DNA of 64,000 bases from an uncultured beta proteobacterium (lineage in GTDB: Bacteria; Pseudomonadota; Gammaproteobacteria; Burkholderiales; SG8-41), in the NCBI GenBank assembly GCA_903889565.1, contig CAISYC010000036.1:1-64000 (forward strand). The letters run 5' to 3'. The first letter of the stretch is position 1. The number at the start of each line of letters is the position of its first letter. The notes beneath the pieces were generated by a model. It was not told where the DNA came from, made no database searches, and saw only the letters and a list, made by a program, of their open reading frames with translations. This document shows positions 26,217 through 35,217 of this stretch, piece by piece. The position numbers were made by a program, and so were the translations under genes.

Positions 26217-27296
26217 TTACCGAACCGGCGCCACACCGGGGTCGAACGGCAATGCGCCGGCGAGTCCGGTTTCGCTTGCGATGCGCGCCAGATCGGCGAG
26301 CGTGTCCTCCGGCAGCAGCAAGCCGTCGCGCCGGTTGGCGAGGTTGTTGTTGGCCTCGATCTCGCCGGGATAGAACACTTCGTCGTGCCCCTTGGCGAGC
26401 GGCACTGATTTCAATTCGGCGATGTATTGCTCCATGCGCGCATTGAATTCTGCGAGCGGCTGGAAGGCCTCGATATTGATCGCGATCATGAAGTGGCCGC
26501 AGTTGCTTTTCTCGGCGGTCTTGTAGGGGCTGTGCACCTGCGACAGAAATCCGCTGCCGGTGAGCACGCCCGATAGCACATCGACCATCATCGCCAGCGC
26601 ATAGCCCTTGTGCCCCGCCATCGGCAGGATAATGCCGTCGATCGCGGCCTGCGCGTCGGTGGTCGGCGCGCCGTTCTGGTCGATCGCCCAGCCTTCCGGG
26701 ATCGGCTGGTGCTTGTTGCGCGCGAGATAAATCTTGCCGCGCGCCACCCCCGTGTTCGCCATATCCATCAGGAAAGGCGGGTGTTTGCCGGCCGGGGTGG
26801 CCACCGAAAACGGATTGGTGCCGATGATTTTTTTGCGTCCGCCCCAGGGCGCCATTGCCGGGCCGCCGTTGCTGGTGAGAAACATCGCGCAACCGTCCTG
26901 CGTGCCCACGCGCGTGTAATACATGCAGGTGCCGAAATGATTCGACATGCGCACACCGACCGCACCGAGGCCGTGAACCTTGGCGCGCTTGATGGCCTCG
27001 CGCGTGGCGAGTTCGGTGACGACGTGACCGACGCCATCGTGGCCGTCGATCACCGCGATCGTTCCCGCATCGACGACGAATTCCGGTTTGGTTACCGGCT
27101 TCATCACGCCGTTGCGGATGCGGTCGAGATACCAGCCCAGCCGCAACACGCCGTGCGATTGATGGCCCCACAGGTCGGCCTGCACCAACGTGTCGGCGAC
27201 GAGGCGCGCGTCGGCCTCCGGCATGCCCGCGCCGGCATAAACAGCGGCGGCGAAGTCGAGCAGTTTTTGCGCGTCGATGCGCGGTGTTGTAGTCAT
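26217..27296 (-). CDS. Ldh-family (malate/L-sulfolactate) dehydrogenase
   Basis: A 359-residue NAD(P)-dependent dehydrogenase of the Ldh_2 family, which is unrelated in fold to classical malate dehydrogenase. Family motifs are ADLWGHQSHGVLRL (catalytic His region), GHDGVGHVV, GVRMSNHFGTCMYYT, GTNPFSVATPAG and MAGHKGYALAMMVDVLSGVLTG. Members oxidise malate, sulfolactate, ureidoglycolate or 2,3-diketogulonate. The gene order, ahead of a run of Bug receptors on the same strand, suggests a role in breakdown of an imported hydroxy acid. An 88-bp gap separates it from the Bug receptor downstream. Confidence 0.87.
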   Translation of the reverse strand: MTTTPRIDAQKLLDFAAAVYAGAGMPEADARLVADTLVQADLWGHQSHGVLRLGWYLDRIRNGVMKPVTKPEFVVDAGTIAVIDGHDGVGHVVTELATREAIKRAKVHGLGAVGVRMSNHFGTCMYYTRVGTQDGCAMFLTSNGGPAMAPWGGRKKIIGTNPFSVATPAGKHPPFLMDMANTGVARGKIYLARNKHQPIPEGWAIDQNGAPTTDAQAAIDGIILPMAGHKGYALAMMVDVLSGVLTGSGFLSQVHSPYKTAEKSNCGHFMIAINIEAFQPLAEFNARMEQYIAELKSVPLAKGHDEVFYPGEIEANNNLANRRDGLLLPEDTLADLARIASETGLAGALPFDPGVAPVR

Positions 27297-27384
27297 GAAT
27301 TTTTCCGTTTAACTTTTAACAAAAACAAGTCGCCGCGCCCCTCGCCCTGTCCCGCTACGCACAGACGGGTGCGGGAACATTTGA

Positions 27385-28350
27385 CTACTCCGGCTTGATG
27401 CCAGAACTCTGCACCACCTTCGCATAAAGCGCGCTTTCCCGGCGGATATGTGCGGCAAGCTGCTCGCCGGTTGCGGCGACAACTTCGCCGCCCTGGCTGG
27501 CGATGCGCTCGCGCACATCCGGGCGCGCCAGCACGGTCATGAAGTCGGCCTGCAGTTTGGCGTTGATCTCGCGCGGCGTGCCGGCCGGCGTGAAAATGCC
27601 GACCCAGGTCGTGATGTCGAATTCGGGATAGGTCTCGGCGATGCCGGGCACCTGCGGCAGCACGGCGGCGCGTTTGGCCGACGACACCGCGATGACGCGC
27701 ACGCGGCCCGAATTGATATGCGTCATCGCGCCCGTGATGTTGGCGAACATCAGTCCGCACTGCCCGGCAATCACGTCGATAAACGCCGGTGCCGCGCCTT
27801 TGTACGGAACATGGTTCATCCGGATGCCGGAGAGCGCCTGCAAATGCTCCATTGCGAGGTGTTGCAGGTTGCCGACGCCGGCGGAGGCGTAATTGATCTG
27901 GCCCGGGCGCGTTTTCGCGAAGCTCACCAGTTCCCTGACGCTCTTCACCGGCAGCGACGGATGCACCACCAGCACCATCGGCGAGGCCGACACGGTGACG
28001 ACCGGAACGAGGTCGCGCTGCGCGTCATAGGGCATTTTTTTCAGCAGATTCGGATTGATCGTGATGGGACCGGCATTGCCGAGCAGCAGCGAATAGCCGT
28101 CGGGCGGCGATTTCGCGATCGCCTCGGCGCCGATGTTGCCGCCGGCGCCGCCGCGGTTATCGACCACCACGGCTTGCTTCCACAATTCGGTCAGATGCGG
28201 ACCAAGCAGGCGCGCGAGTTCGTCATACGGCCCCCCGGCAACAAAGGGCACCACGATGCGCACCGGCTTCGACGGATAGGTTTGCGCCTGCGCCGGAATG
28301 ACGGCAATACAGGCGAGCGCGGCAATCAACGGCAATCTTGTGTTTGACAT
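27385..28350 (-). CDS. Bug-family tripartite tricarboxylate transporter receptor
   Basis: A 321-residue periplasmic binding protein with signal peptide MSNTRLPLIAALACIAVIPAQA. The mature part starts QTYPSKPVRIVVPFVAGGPYDEL; other marks are VVVDNRGGAGGNIGAEAIAK and HVPYKGAAPAFIDVIAGQC. The first-lobe loop has Tyr in place of the more common Thr (GGPYD). The ATG at 28350 has a CGAGGTG site about 8 nt upstream and is preferred to the GTG at 28359. It is the last gene of a run of three Bug receptors. Confidence 0.87.
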   Translation of the reverse strand: MSNTRLPLIAALACIAVIPAQAQTYPSKPVRIVVPFVAGGPYDELARLLGPHLTELWKQAVVVDNRGGAGGNIGAEAIAKSPPDGYSLLLGNAGPITINPNLLKKMPYDAQRDLVPVVTVSASPMVLVVHPSLPVKSVRELVSFAKTRPGQINYASAGVGNLQHLAMEHLQALSGIRMNHVPYKGAAPAFIDVIAGQCGLMFANITGAMTHINSGRVRVIAVSSAKRAAVLPQVPGIAETYPEFDITTWVGIFTPAGTPREINAKLQADFMTVLARPDVRERIASQGGEVVAATGEQLAAHIRRESALYAKVVQSSGIKPE

Positions 28351-28416
28351 TATCGACACCTCGAAAACTTGGCTGACCGCCGGAAATGACGTGCTCTCCG
28401 GATACTCAATCCCGCA

Positions 28417-29397
28417 TCAATTCTCGGCCTTGATGCTGGCGGTCTTGATCACATGCGCCCACTTCGCCGACTCGGATTTTATTTTGGCGGTGAATTCCTC
28501 CGGCGTGCTGCCGATCACCTCGGAACCCTGCGCACCAAGCAGATCGCGCAGATCCGGTTGCCGCGCGACCTTCATCAGTTCCGCATTGAGACGCGCAACA
28601 ATCGCCGGCGGCGTCTTCACCGGCACCACGACGCCGTGCCATGACGTAGTTTCATAGGTCGGGTAACCGGATTCGGCGACGGTCGGAATATCCGGTGCCG
28701 AATGCGCGCGCCTGGCGCTCGTCACCGCCAGCGCGCGTATGCGATTGGACTTCAGGTAAGGCGTCGCCGGCAGCAGGTTGATGAACCAGATCTGGACCTG
28801 GCCGGAAATCACATCGGTCACCGCCAGGCTCGCTCCCTTGTACGGCACATGCACGAGATCGATGCCGGCAGTGATGCGGAACAGTTCCGCCGACAAATGA
28901 TTGCCGGTGCCGACGCCGCCGGAGGCAAAGGCGAGTTTGCCGGGATTGGCCTTTGCCAACGCCACCAGTTCTTTCACGCTGCGCGCCGGCACCGTATTGC
29001 TCAGCGCAAACACGTAAGGCGATTCGGACAGCAGCGAGACCGGCGCAAAATCGCGCAGCGGCTGGTAGGGCAGACCGGGCGTGAGATTGGGCTGCACGGA
29101 CATCGTGCCGATCACGCCGAGCAGCAGCGTATAACCGTCGGGCACCGCATGGGCCGCGATGTCGCAGGCGATCACGCCGGCCGCCCCGCCGCGGTTGTCG
29201 ACGACCACCTGCTGACCAAGCGCTTCGCCGAGCCGCTGGCCGAAAGTGCGCGCGACGATGTCGGTCGGCCCGCCGGTCGGAAACGGCAGAATCAGACGCA
29301 GTGGATGATCGGGATAAGCGCCGGCAGTAACACTGCAGGCAAACAGAGCCGAACACGCTGCGGCAACCGGCCGTCCGCAACGCACGAAGGCGCTCAT
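28417..29397 (-). CDS. Bug-family tripartite tricarboxylate transporter receptor
   Basis: A 326-residue periplasmic binding protein with an Ala/Cys-rich signal peptide (MSAFVRCGRPVAAACSALFACSVTAG). The mature domain starts YPDHPLRLILPFPTGGPTD and has VVVDNRGGAAGVIACDIAA, HVPYKGASLAVTDVISGQV and a C-terminal STPEEFTAKIKSESAKW. Its ATG overlaps the stop of the preceding Bug gene by 4 bp, so two receptors are translated from one message. The lipobox-like ACSVTAG is not a convincing lipoprotein site. Confidence 0.87.
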   Translation of the reverse strand: MSAFVRCGRPVAAACSALFACSVTAGAYPDHPLRLILPFPTGGPTDIVARTFGQRLGEALGQQVVVDNRGGAAGVIACDIAAHAVPDGYTLLLGVIGTMSVQPNLTPGLPYQPLRDFAPVSLLSESPYVFALSNTVPARSVKELVALAKANPGKLAFASGGVGTGNHLSAELFRITAGIDLVHVPYKGASLAVTDVISGQVQIWFINLLPATPYLKSNRIRALAVTSARRAHSAPDIPTVAESGYPTYETTSWHGVVVPVKTPPAIVARLNAELMKVARQPDLRDLLGAQGSEVIGSTPEEFTAKIKSESAKWAHVIKTASIKAEN

Positions 29398-30362
29398 TCG
29401 ATCTTCAGACTGATGCGCTTGCCGAGCCGCGCGTATTTCGCGATATCAGCAGCCAGATAACGCGCGAATTCGTCAGGCGGCATGCCGACCGGTTCGGCGC
29501 CGAGATTATCGATCTTCTCGCGCACGTCCGGCTCCTTCAGCGCCTTCAAGACCTCGGCAAGCATGCGATCGGTGACTTCGCGCGGGGTCTTTGCCGGCGC
29601 ATAAAGACCGTACCAGCCGCCGATCTCGGCGTCGCGAATGCCGAGTTCATTCAAGGTCACCAGATCGGGCAGCAGATGCGAGCGGTGCAGTCCCATTTGC
29701 GCAAGGCCGCGCAGACGCCCGGCCTTGATCGGCGGCGCCATCGCGATCGGGCTCGCGAACATCATGTCGATATGGCCGCCGAGCAAATCATTGAGCGCCG
29801 GCGTCCCGCTTTTGTACGGCACATGGATAATGTCGGTGCCGGTGGCGGCCTTGAACAATTCGCCCGCCAGATGCAGCGTATTGCCGTTGCCAGCCGAACC
29901 GAAGGTCAGCTTGCCCGGGTTCGCCTTCGCCAGCGCGATGAGTTCCTTCACCGATTTGACCGGCAGCGACGGATGCACGCCGATCACCATGCCGGCCGAT
30001 TCGCCGATCAGCGTCAGCGCATAAAAATCCTTCAGCGTATCGTAGGGCAGATTCGGATGCAGCGCCGCATTGGTGGTGTGCGAACCGGTCGTCAGCAGCC
30101 ACGTATATCCGTCGGGTGCCGCGTGCGCGACCGTTTCCGTGCCGATGATGCTGTTCGCCCCCGGCCGATTGTCGATCACCACCTGCTGCTTCAGACCCTC
30201 GCCGATGCGCTGTCCGAGCACGCGGGCGACGGCATCCGGCGGCCCGCCCGCCGTCCACGGCACGACAAAACGGATCGCGCGGTTCGGAAAATTTTGCGCC
30301 TGCGCGATCACCAGCTGCGCGCCGCACAGCAGTGCGCCCGCAACCAGCGTAATTTGTTTCAT
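29394..30362 (-). CDS. Bug-family tripartite tricarboxylate transporter receptor
   Basis: A 322-residue periplasmic binding protein. The signal peptide MKQITLVAGALLCGAQLVIAQA precedes QNFPNRAIRFVVPWTAGGPPDAV. A Trp in the first-lobe strand (VVPWTAGG) and Asn-Ser-Ile-Ile (PGANSIIGTETVA) distinguish it from its neighbours. HVPYKSGTPALNDLLGGHI is typical. The ATG at 30362 has a strong GGAGGGAG site upstream; the in-frame start at 30422 does not. It is the first of three consecutive Bug genes and follows the DapA-like gene after 69 bp. Confidence 0.87.
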   Translation of the reverse strand: MKQITLVAGALLCGAQLVIAQAQNFPNRAIRFVVPWTAGGPPDAVARVLGQRIGEGLKQQVVIDNRPGANSIIGTETVAHAAPDGYTWLLTTGSHTTNAALHPNLPYDTLKDFYALTLIGESAGMVIGVHPSLPVKSVKELIALAKANPGKLTFGSAGNGNTLHLAGELFKAATGTDIIHVPYKSGTPALNDLLGGHIDMMFASPIAMAPPIKAGRLRGLAQMGLHRSHLLPDLVTLNELGIRDAEIGGWYGLYAPAKTPREVTDRMLAEVLKALKEPDVREKIDNLGAEPVGMPPDEFARYLAADIAKYARLGKRISLKIE

Positions 30363-30431
30363 GCGATGACTCCCTCCTCTCGATCGCGGCGGTTCAAACG
30401 CGATGTTACTGCATCGCGCCATCCGTCAGCC

Positions 30432-31454
30432 TCACGCGGGATGACGGCCGACAAAAAATGCACTGTCCGGATCGGCCGTTACCGACAGGCCGGATTTCTT
30501 CAGACCCTCGCGCAGAATGCGCATGTTGCGATCGACGATTTTCATCGTCGGCTGGCGCAGCGGCCCGCCGTTGAAACCCGCCAGCCACGTTTGATATTTC
30601 CAGTCCATGCGGTTGATTACCGCGGTGCCCGGCATATAACTTGCGCCGGCCGCCTTCTGCGCCATCCGCGCCGGATGGATCTGCCAGTAGATTTTCATCG
30701 CCTCATCGAATTTGCCGTCGCGCGCGAGGTTGAACATGCGCGGAATGGTATCGCCGAAATAACCGGTGTTGCTGGTGCCCGAGAACTGCATCGGCACCAG
30801 CCCCATGAACGGAATCGCGTCGGCTTCGAGCGGGCAGGTCACCACCACTTCATGCGCATGGTTCTTCCAGGTTTCGACAAAGCCCGCCGGGGTCGGCATG
30901 CCGCCCTCCGCCTTGATGCAGACGATGTTGGGAATTTCATTGACCATCTTCTTGATCAGTTCCGGACTCATGCCGGCCGGATGCACGCGCTCGAAACCCC
31001 AGTGCGGCACCGGAAACAGGATCACGCCAAGGCGCGTCGCATCGCAAAACGCTTTCGTGTAATCGAAGATGTGCTGTTCGCTCGTGGCATAAAAATTATG
31101 CGGATAAGCCAGCAGCACGAGTTCGGCGCCGGCCTTCTCCGCGGCCTGCACGGCGGCGATGTTCTGCGCCAGCGTGCCGAAAGCAGCGTGATGGATCAGC
31201 ACAAGTTTGCCGCCGGCTTCGTCGTGCGACCATTCGACGAACTGCCGGTATTCATCGACGGTGATCGCCACTTCGGAGGCCAGCAGCGTGCCCCAGAATC
31301 CGTACTGGATGCAGGTGCGGATGTCGTGCCGTATACCGTTCCCGTTTAGGCGTTCGAGATCTTGCGTGTACGAGGGGATGACGACATTGGCCATGCCCTT
31401 CATGTTTTCGCGGGCCCATGCACGCGCCTCGCTCTTTTCGTAGCGAACCATCAT
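30432..31454 (-). CDS. Dihydrodipicolinate synthase-family (DapA-like) aldolase
   Basis: A 340-residue TIM-barrel protein of the N-acetylneuraminate lyase/DapA superfamily. Family marks are the early IPSYTQDLERLNGNGIRHDI, the central VLLAYPHNFYATSEQ (the usual Y-Y position is shifted) and the Schiff-base Lys in NIVCIKAEGG. It is longer than housekeeping DapA (about 290 residues) and differs at the N-terminus, so a catabolic aldolase or dehydratase role is more likely than lysine synthesis. The start is preceded by GAGGAG; ATGs at 31454 and 31451 are both possible. It lies in a same-strand series with the ornithine-cyclodeaminase-like gene upstream (35-bp gap). Confidence 0.8.
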   Translation of the reverse strand: MMVRYEKSEARAWARENMKGMANVVIPSYTQDLERLNGNGIRHDIRTCIQYGFWGTLLASEVAITVDEYRQFVEWSHDEAGGKLVLIHHAAFGTLAQNIAAVQAAEKAGAELVLLAYPHNFYATSEQHIFDYTKAFCDATRLGVILFPVPHWGFERVHPAGMSPELIKKMVNEIPNIVCIKAEGGMPTPAGFVETWKNHAHEVVVTCPLEADAIPFMGLVPMQFSGTSNTGYFGDTIPRMFNLARDGKFDEAMKIYWQIHPARMAQKAAGASYMPGTAVINRMDWKYQTWLAGFNGGPLRQPTMKIVDRNMRILREGLKKSGLSVTADPDSAFFVGRHPA

Positions 31455-31489
31455 CTACTCCTCAATGCCGTCGCGATGCGGCGGCGATT

Positions 31490-32497
31490 TTACGTACTGC
31501 CCTGCTTTTTACCCTTGACCGTGAGCCCGACCGGCAACTCGGTGCCGAATCCGCGGCTGCGCGCCTTCTCCAGACAGAGTTCCGCCACCGCCATGTCCTG
31601 CAGCGCGGAACCGACCGATTTGAACAGCACAATATTGTCCGCTCTTTGCACCGCCGCGCGGCGCCCCTGCACCAGATCATGCAGCGAAATCACCTTGTCC
31701 GCGAATGCAACGCCGGCCCTGGCCGCGGCCAGCAGATCGCCGGTTTCGTGCATCACTTCAGCGGGCACGTCGGCGACGATCACTTCGGCGCGGCATATCA
31801 CGTCCGGATCGACCTCGATCTGTTCGGGCAGCGTCGAGCCGATCGACGCCACCATCACGCCGGGCTTGAGCCACGCACCTTCAAGAATGGGAATTTCGCC
31901 GCGCGCACGCGCCGCGCACAAAATCAGATCGGCGCCTTCGATCGCGCTCTGCGGCGAATCGGAGGCAATGCAATCGATGTTCAATTCGACGGCGAACCTG
32001 CGCGCGCATTTCTCACGGCTGGCCGGCGTCGGACTGAACACCCTCAATGCCGCGATCGAGCGCACCGCCGCAATCGCCGCCGCATGCGCCTGTGCTTCGT
32101 GACTCGAGCCAAGCAGCGCGACGCGCAGCGGTTTTTTCGGCAGAATGCGGTCGGCGGCCATCGCCGTGGTACCGGCGGTGCGCAGGTCGGTAATGTGCTT
32201 GGCATCGATGAGACACACGAGCTCCGCGGTTTGCCGGTCCCACAGCGGCATCAGATAACTCAATTGCGGCGTGAGTGCGCGAGCAATGATTTTGGCGCCC
32301 ATGTGTTTGCCCGCCGGCATCGCCGCCAGCATGCGCAACCATGCACCACCCTTGCGCGCTACCACGCGCGGCGGCACCGCCGCCGGCTCGGCGGGTGCTG
32401 CATAGGCCGCGGCAAGGCAGGCGATCACCTCGGGCCAATGCAGCAACTCGACGGTGTCCGTCTCGGTAATGAACAGCAAGGGGTTGATGTCGGACAA
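31490..32497 (-). CDS. Ornithine cyclodeaminase/mu-crystallin family protein
   Basis: A 335-residue NAD(P)-binding protein, distinct from the one at 12500. N-terminal features are FITETDTVELLHWPEVIACL and the substrate-site KxxxA element GAKIIARAL. The Rossmann motif is altered: LRVALLGSSHEAQAHAAAI, with GSSHEAQ in place of GxGxQA. The C-terminal part has ASIGSTLPEQIEVDPDVI. No ATG fits the family N-terminus, and the start appears to be TTG at 32497. The altered dinucleotide loop may shift cofactor use. It lies between MmgE/PrpD and DapA-like genes on the same strand, with 53 and 35 bp gaps. Confidence 0.8.
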   Translation of the reverse strand: MSDINPLLFITETDTVELLHWPEVIACLAAAYAAPAEPAAVPPRVVARKGGAWLRMLAAMPAGKHMGAKIIARALTPQLSYLMPLWDRQTAELVCLIDAKHITDLRTAGTTAMAADRILPKKPLRVALLGSSHEAQAHAAAIAAVRSIAALRVFSPTPASREKCARRFAVELNIDCIASDSPQSAIEGADLILCAARARGEIPILEGAWLKPGVMVASIGSTLPEQIEVDPDVICRAEVIVADVPAEVMHETGDLLAAARAGVAFADKVISLHDLVQGRRAAVQRADNIVLFKSVGSALQDMAVAELCLEKARSRGFGTELPVGLTVKGKKQGST

Positions 32498-32550
32498 GGG
32501 TTCGATCTTGGCGCGAGTGATGAAACAATTATACCGGCGAGCCCGCGCCC

Positions 32551-33921
32551 TCAGTTCTGCAAATGACGCCGCAGCATCCGCACGTCGCGTATTTTGTCGA
32601 TGCCCATCACGGCAGCAATCAATGCTTCGGCGCGCCGCCTGCCCATTACCGGCACCAGCAGCGCGCGACTCTTCGCCGAGATATCTTCACGCGTCATCGG
32701 ATTGGTCGCGGTCCCGCGCACTTCGCGCGTATGGTGGCGCAATTTACGGCCGTCGCGGGTAACGATCTCGGCGATCGCCTGCGTGGTCTTCGCCCTCGAC
32801 AGCGCGGCACTGCCGACGATCGCGATGCGCTCGCGCAGCTTCAGCACCTTCGGATCGCGCACGCGTTTGGCACTGTGCGACGTTTCGAAGGTGATATCGC
32901 CGTCAAGCAGCATCAGTGCCGCAAGATGCTGGATGTTGATGTCGGCCATGGTGCGGCCGCTGACAGTGCGGGCGCCCTGTTCGTCGAGCGATATTTGCAC
33001 GCGCTCGACATCGGCGGCGGCGACATTGTGTTTGGCCATCAGGTTCGACAAGGCATCGAGCGGTGCCTGGATCGGGTAACCCACCGGCCAGCGCTTGATC
33101 GCGGTCTGCATGATGTCGAAGCGCAAACCGAGGCCGGCGACAAACTGTTCGGGCTCGGCATATTTTTCATGCGCATGAAAAAATCCGCGATCGCCATAGA
33201 ACACGTCTTCGACACCCGTGAACCGGCTCGCCACCATGGTCGCCGCGGTGACGCCGTTGCGTGCCGGCATGCCGCCGAAATCGAAGGCCTTTTCGACATG
33301 CTCGGTGTCGCGCGCCCAGCACGACAGGCCGGAGGCCTGCTGTGCCGTGTACGACAACAACCAGCGCGCCTGATCCGCGTTGATCCCGGCGAGCGCACCG
33401 GCTGCCGCGGCAGCGCCGAAGGTGCCGCCGTAACTGTGCGTCGAGTGGCCGGCCGAGCGGAATTTTTCAATGCCGAGTGCTTTGGACGTGCGCGCACAGA
33501 TGTCGTAGCCGACCACCACCGCGCGCAGCAGCGCCATGCCGCTGGAATGCTGGCGCTCGGCCATCGCCAGCGCCGCCGGCACCACCGCACAACCGGGATG
33601 CACCAGTGCGAGGTAATAAGCATCGTCGGTTTCATCCGCATGCGCGAGCATGCCGTTGGCCAGCGCCGCGTTCACCGCGGTGGTGACGATGCGCGTGCCG
33701 AGCACGCAGGCCTCGGGCGTGCCGCCCATGGCACTGACGTATTCGATCGCGCGACGTCCGGGCAGCAGCGGCGCGCCTGACAACATCGCCGAGAGGGTAT
33801 CAAGCAGGTGATGCTTGGCGCGTTCGCTGACACGCGCCGGCAGCGCGCGCTTGGCGGCGCCGGCGATGTAATTGCTCAGCTTGCGCATGACCGGGGAGAT
33901 GACGGCTTTGGATTTTTTCAT
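32551..33921 (-). CDS. MmgE/PrpD-family protein
   Basis: A 456-residue protein of the MmgE/PrpD family, which includes 2-methylcitrate dehydratase, cis-aconitate decarboxylase and iminodisuccinate epimerase. Family features are the all-helical N-terminal domain with HHLLDTLSAMLSGA, NGMLAHADETDD, VHPGCAVVPAALAMAER, the FRSAGHSTHSYGGTFGAAAAAG region and FDFGGMPARNG. The second domain contains RWPVGYPIQAPLDAL. The prpBC partners are absent, so the true substrate is open; context suggests a hydroxylated tricarboxylate or dicarboxylate. Confidence 0.85.
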   Translation of the reverse strand: MKKSKAVISPVMRKLSNYIAGAAKRALPARVSERAKHHLLDTLSAMLSGAPLLPGRRAIEYVSAMGGTPEACVLGTRIVTTAVNAALANGMLAHADETDDAYYLALVHPGCAVVPAALAMAERQHSSGMALLRAVVVGYDICARTSKALGIEKFRSAGHSTHSYGGTFGAAAAAGALAGINADQARWLLSYTAQQASGLSCWARDTEHVEKAFDFGGMPARNGVTAATMVASRFTGVEDVFYGDRGFFHAHEKYAEPEQFVAGLGLRFDIMQTAIKRWPVGYPIQAPLDALSNLMAKHNVAAADVERVQISLDEQGARTVSGRTMADINIQHLAALMLLDGDITFETSHSAKRVRDPKVLKLRERIAIVGSAALSRAKTTQAIAEIVTRDGRKLRHHTREVRGTATNPMTREDISAKSRALLVPVMGRRRAEALIAAVMGIDKIRDVRMLRRHLQN

Positions 33922-33960
33922 CGGAAATTCATGAACGGTTATTTTTAAGAGCAGAAATGA

Positions 33961-33987
33961 AAAGCGGCCCGTTCAGGGCCGCATTTC
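33961..33987 (-). terminator. Intrinsic terminator downstream of the cyclase gene
   Basis: A perfect 7-bp stem (GCGGCCC at 33965-33971, GGGCCGC at 33977-33983) with a 5-nt loop. On the minus strand it is followed by four T. It lies about 30 bp past the stop of the cyclase-family gene. It should stop transcription before the MmgE/PrpD gene, which would then need its own promoter at about 33922-33960. Confidence 0.75.
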
Positions 33988-34013
33988 ATTGAACGACTGC
34001 TCGTGAACGATGC

Positions 34014-35021
34014 TTACTTGACCGCATACGGATTCACCGGCGAACCAACCCCGCCAGTGATCGGCAACGCGGGCGCGCAGAACATGAATTCGTAGACACC
34101 GTCTTCGGCGCAGGCCTTGGACAATCCGCCGAGATCGAAAATCTCGCCGACCGTCAAGCCCATGATCGGGATCGCGATCCAGTGCCACGGCTGATTGGTG
34201 TCTTCGGTTTCATTCGGCCGCACTTCGGCGCCCCAGGTGTCGGTGACGATGGCCGCGACTTCCTTCTTGTGCAGCCAGTCGAGCGTTTCGAAGGCGAGGC
34301 CCGGTGCATCGCCGCCCGAATAACCATCCCAGTTCTTGTCGGCGAATTTGCGCTCGACGTGGCCGGTGCGCACGAGCAGGAAGTCGCCGCGGCGCACTTC
34401 GACGCCGAGTTTGTCGGCGGTGAAATCGAGGATTTCATTGGTGACGGCAAAACCGTCGGGCAGCCATTTCATGCCGAGCGCCTTCGGCACGTCGAGCAGC
34501 ACGCCGCGGCCGATCATTTTTTCCTTGGTCTTTTCGATGCCGCCCTTCAGCGCGCCGGCGCTGGTGACGGTGCGGCAGTCGTAGCCGTTCCACATGTGGT
34601 CGTAGTACATGATGTGGCCGAGGCCGTCCCACTGCGTGCCGCATTGCAGCGGCATGATGATGATGTCGTCGGTGCCGCGGATCTTGCGGTGATCGAGCAC
34701 GCCCGAATAGGCGTCGGTGCCGGTGCGCGTCATCAGGTGGATCGGATTGAAGCGGCCGAGCGCCGGGTATTTGGTCTTGCCGCCCTGCGGGCCGGTCTGG
34801 TCATAGTTCAACGCCAGCGAAATCACCTGGCCTTTGGTAACGAGGCGGCAGGCCTCGACGATGCAATCGGGCGTGACGAAATTCAGCGTGCCGATTTCGT
34901 CGTTCTTGCCCCAGCGGCCCCAGTTCTTCAGGCGCTTGGCGGCGGCATGCACGTCTTTGCGCGTCAGCTTGCGGTTGCGTTTTTCGATGGTATTCTTGAT
35001 TTTCGGTTTGCGCACGGCCAT
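34014..35021 (-). CDS. Cyclase-family (kynurenine formamidase-like) metal hydrolase
   Basis: A 335-residue protein of the Cyclase/KynB family. The metal-binding signature, normally HxGTHxDxxxH, reads Q126-C-G-T-Q130-W-D132-G-L-G-H136: the first two His are Gln, while the Asp and last His remain. Other features are WGRWGKNDEIGTLNFVTP near the N-terminus and VRRGDFLLVRTGH in the core. There is a basic N-terminal extension (KPKIKNTIEKRNRKLTRKD) but no signal peptide. The Gln form is known to me from a large subgroup of putative cyclases with undefined substrates. A GGGAGAG site lies about 10 nt upstream of the ATG. Confidence 0.82.
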   Translation of the reverse strand: MAVRKPKIKNTIEKRNRKLTRKDVHAAAKRLKNWGRWGKNDEIGTLNFVTPDCIVEACRLVTKGQVISLALNYDQTGPQGGKTKYPALGRFNPIHLMTRTGTDAYSGVLDHRKIRGTDDIIIMPLQCGTQWDGLGHIMYYDHMWNGYDCRTVTSAGALKGGIEKTKEKMIGRGVLLDVPKALGMKWLPDGFAVTNEILDFTADKLGVEVRRGDFLLVRTGHVERKFADKNWDGYSGGDAPGLAFETLDWLHKKEVAAIVTDTWGAEVRPNETEDTNQPWHWIAIPIMGLTVGEIFDLGGLSKACAEDGVYEFMFCAPALPITGGVGSPVNPYAVK

Positions 35022-35143
35022 GACTCAGTCTCTCCCTTAAGTGTGTTGTAGGCAGATGGGATTTAAAGCGGAACGCGGAGTCTAGCAAATTGCGACGCGT
35101 GGCGCGAAACACCAGCACCTTCCCCCCTTGCCGGAGAAGGCGG

Positions 35144-35205
35144 GGATGGGGGGGGGGGGAGATTGCGAATTCCCCCACCTCAATCCTCCCCCTCAAGGGG
35201 GAGGG
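35144..35205. repeat. Poly-G tract and G/C-rich hairpin
   Basis: A run of 12 G at 35148-35159 is followed by a hairpin with perfect 8-bp arms (CCTCCCCC at 35185-35192, GGGGGAGG at 35197-35204, loop TCAA). It lies immediately downstream of the selenocysteine-type peroxiredoxin gene on the minus strand, so the stem could end that transcript, although no T-run follows. The homopolymer is a likely slippage or sequencing-error site. Confidence 0.7.
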
Positions 35206-35217
35206 TATTTCATGGAT

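Noticed and set aside
29676-31349. Long plus-strand open frame (about 557 codons) opposite Bug and DapA-like genes
   Set aside because: No start signal or recognisable motif; explained by codon bias of the real minus-strand genes.
35148-35159. G-quadruplex or regulatory function of the G12 run
   Set aside because: A single homopolymer next to a simple hairpin, with no periodic G-tracts; sequencing slippage is as likely.
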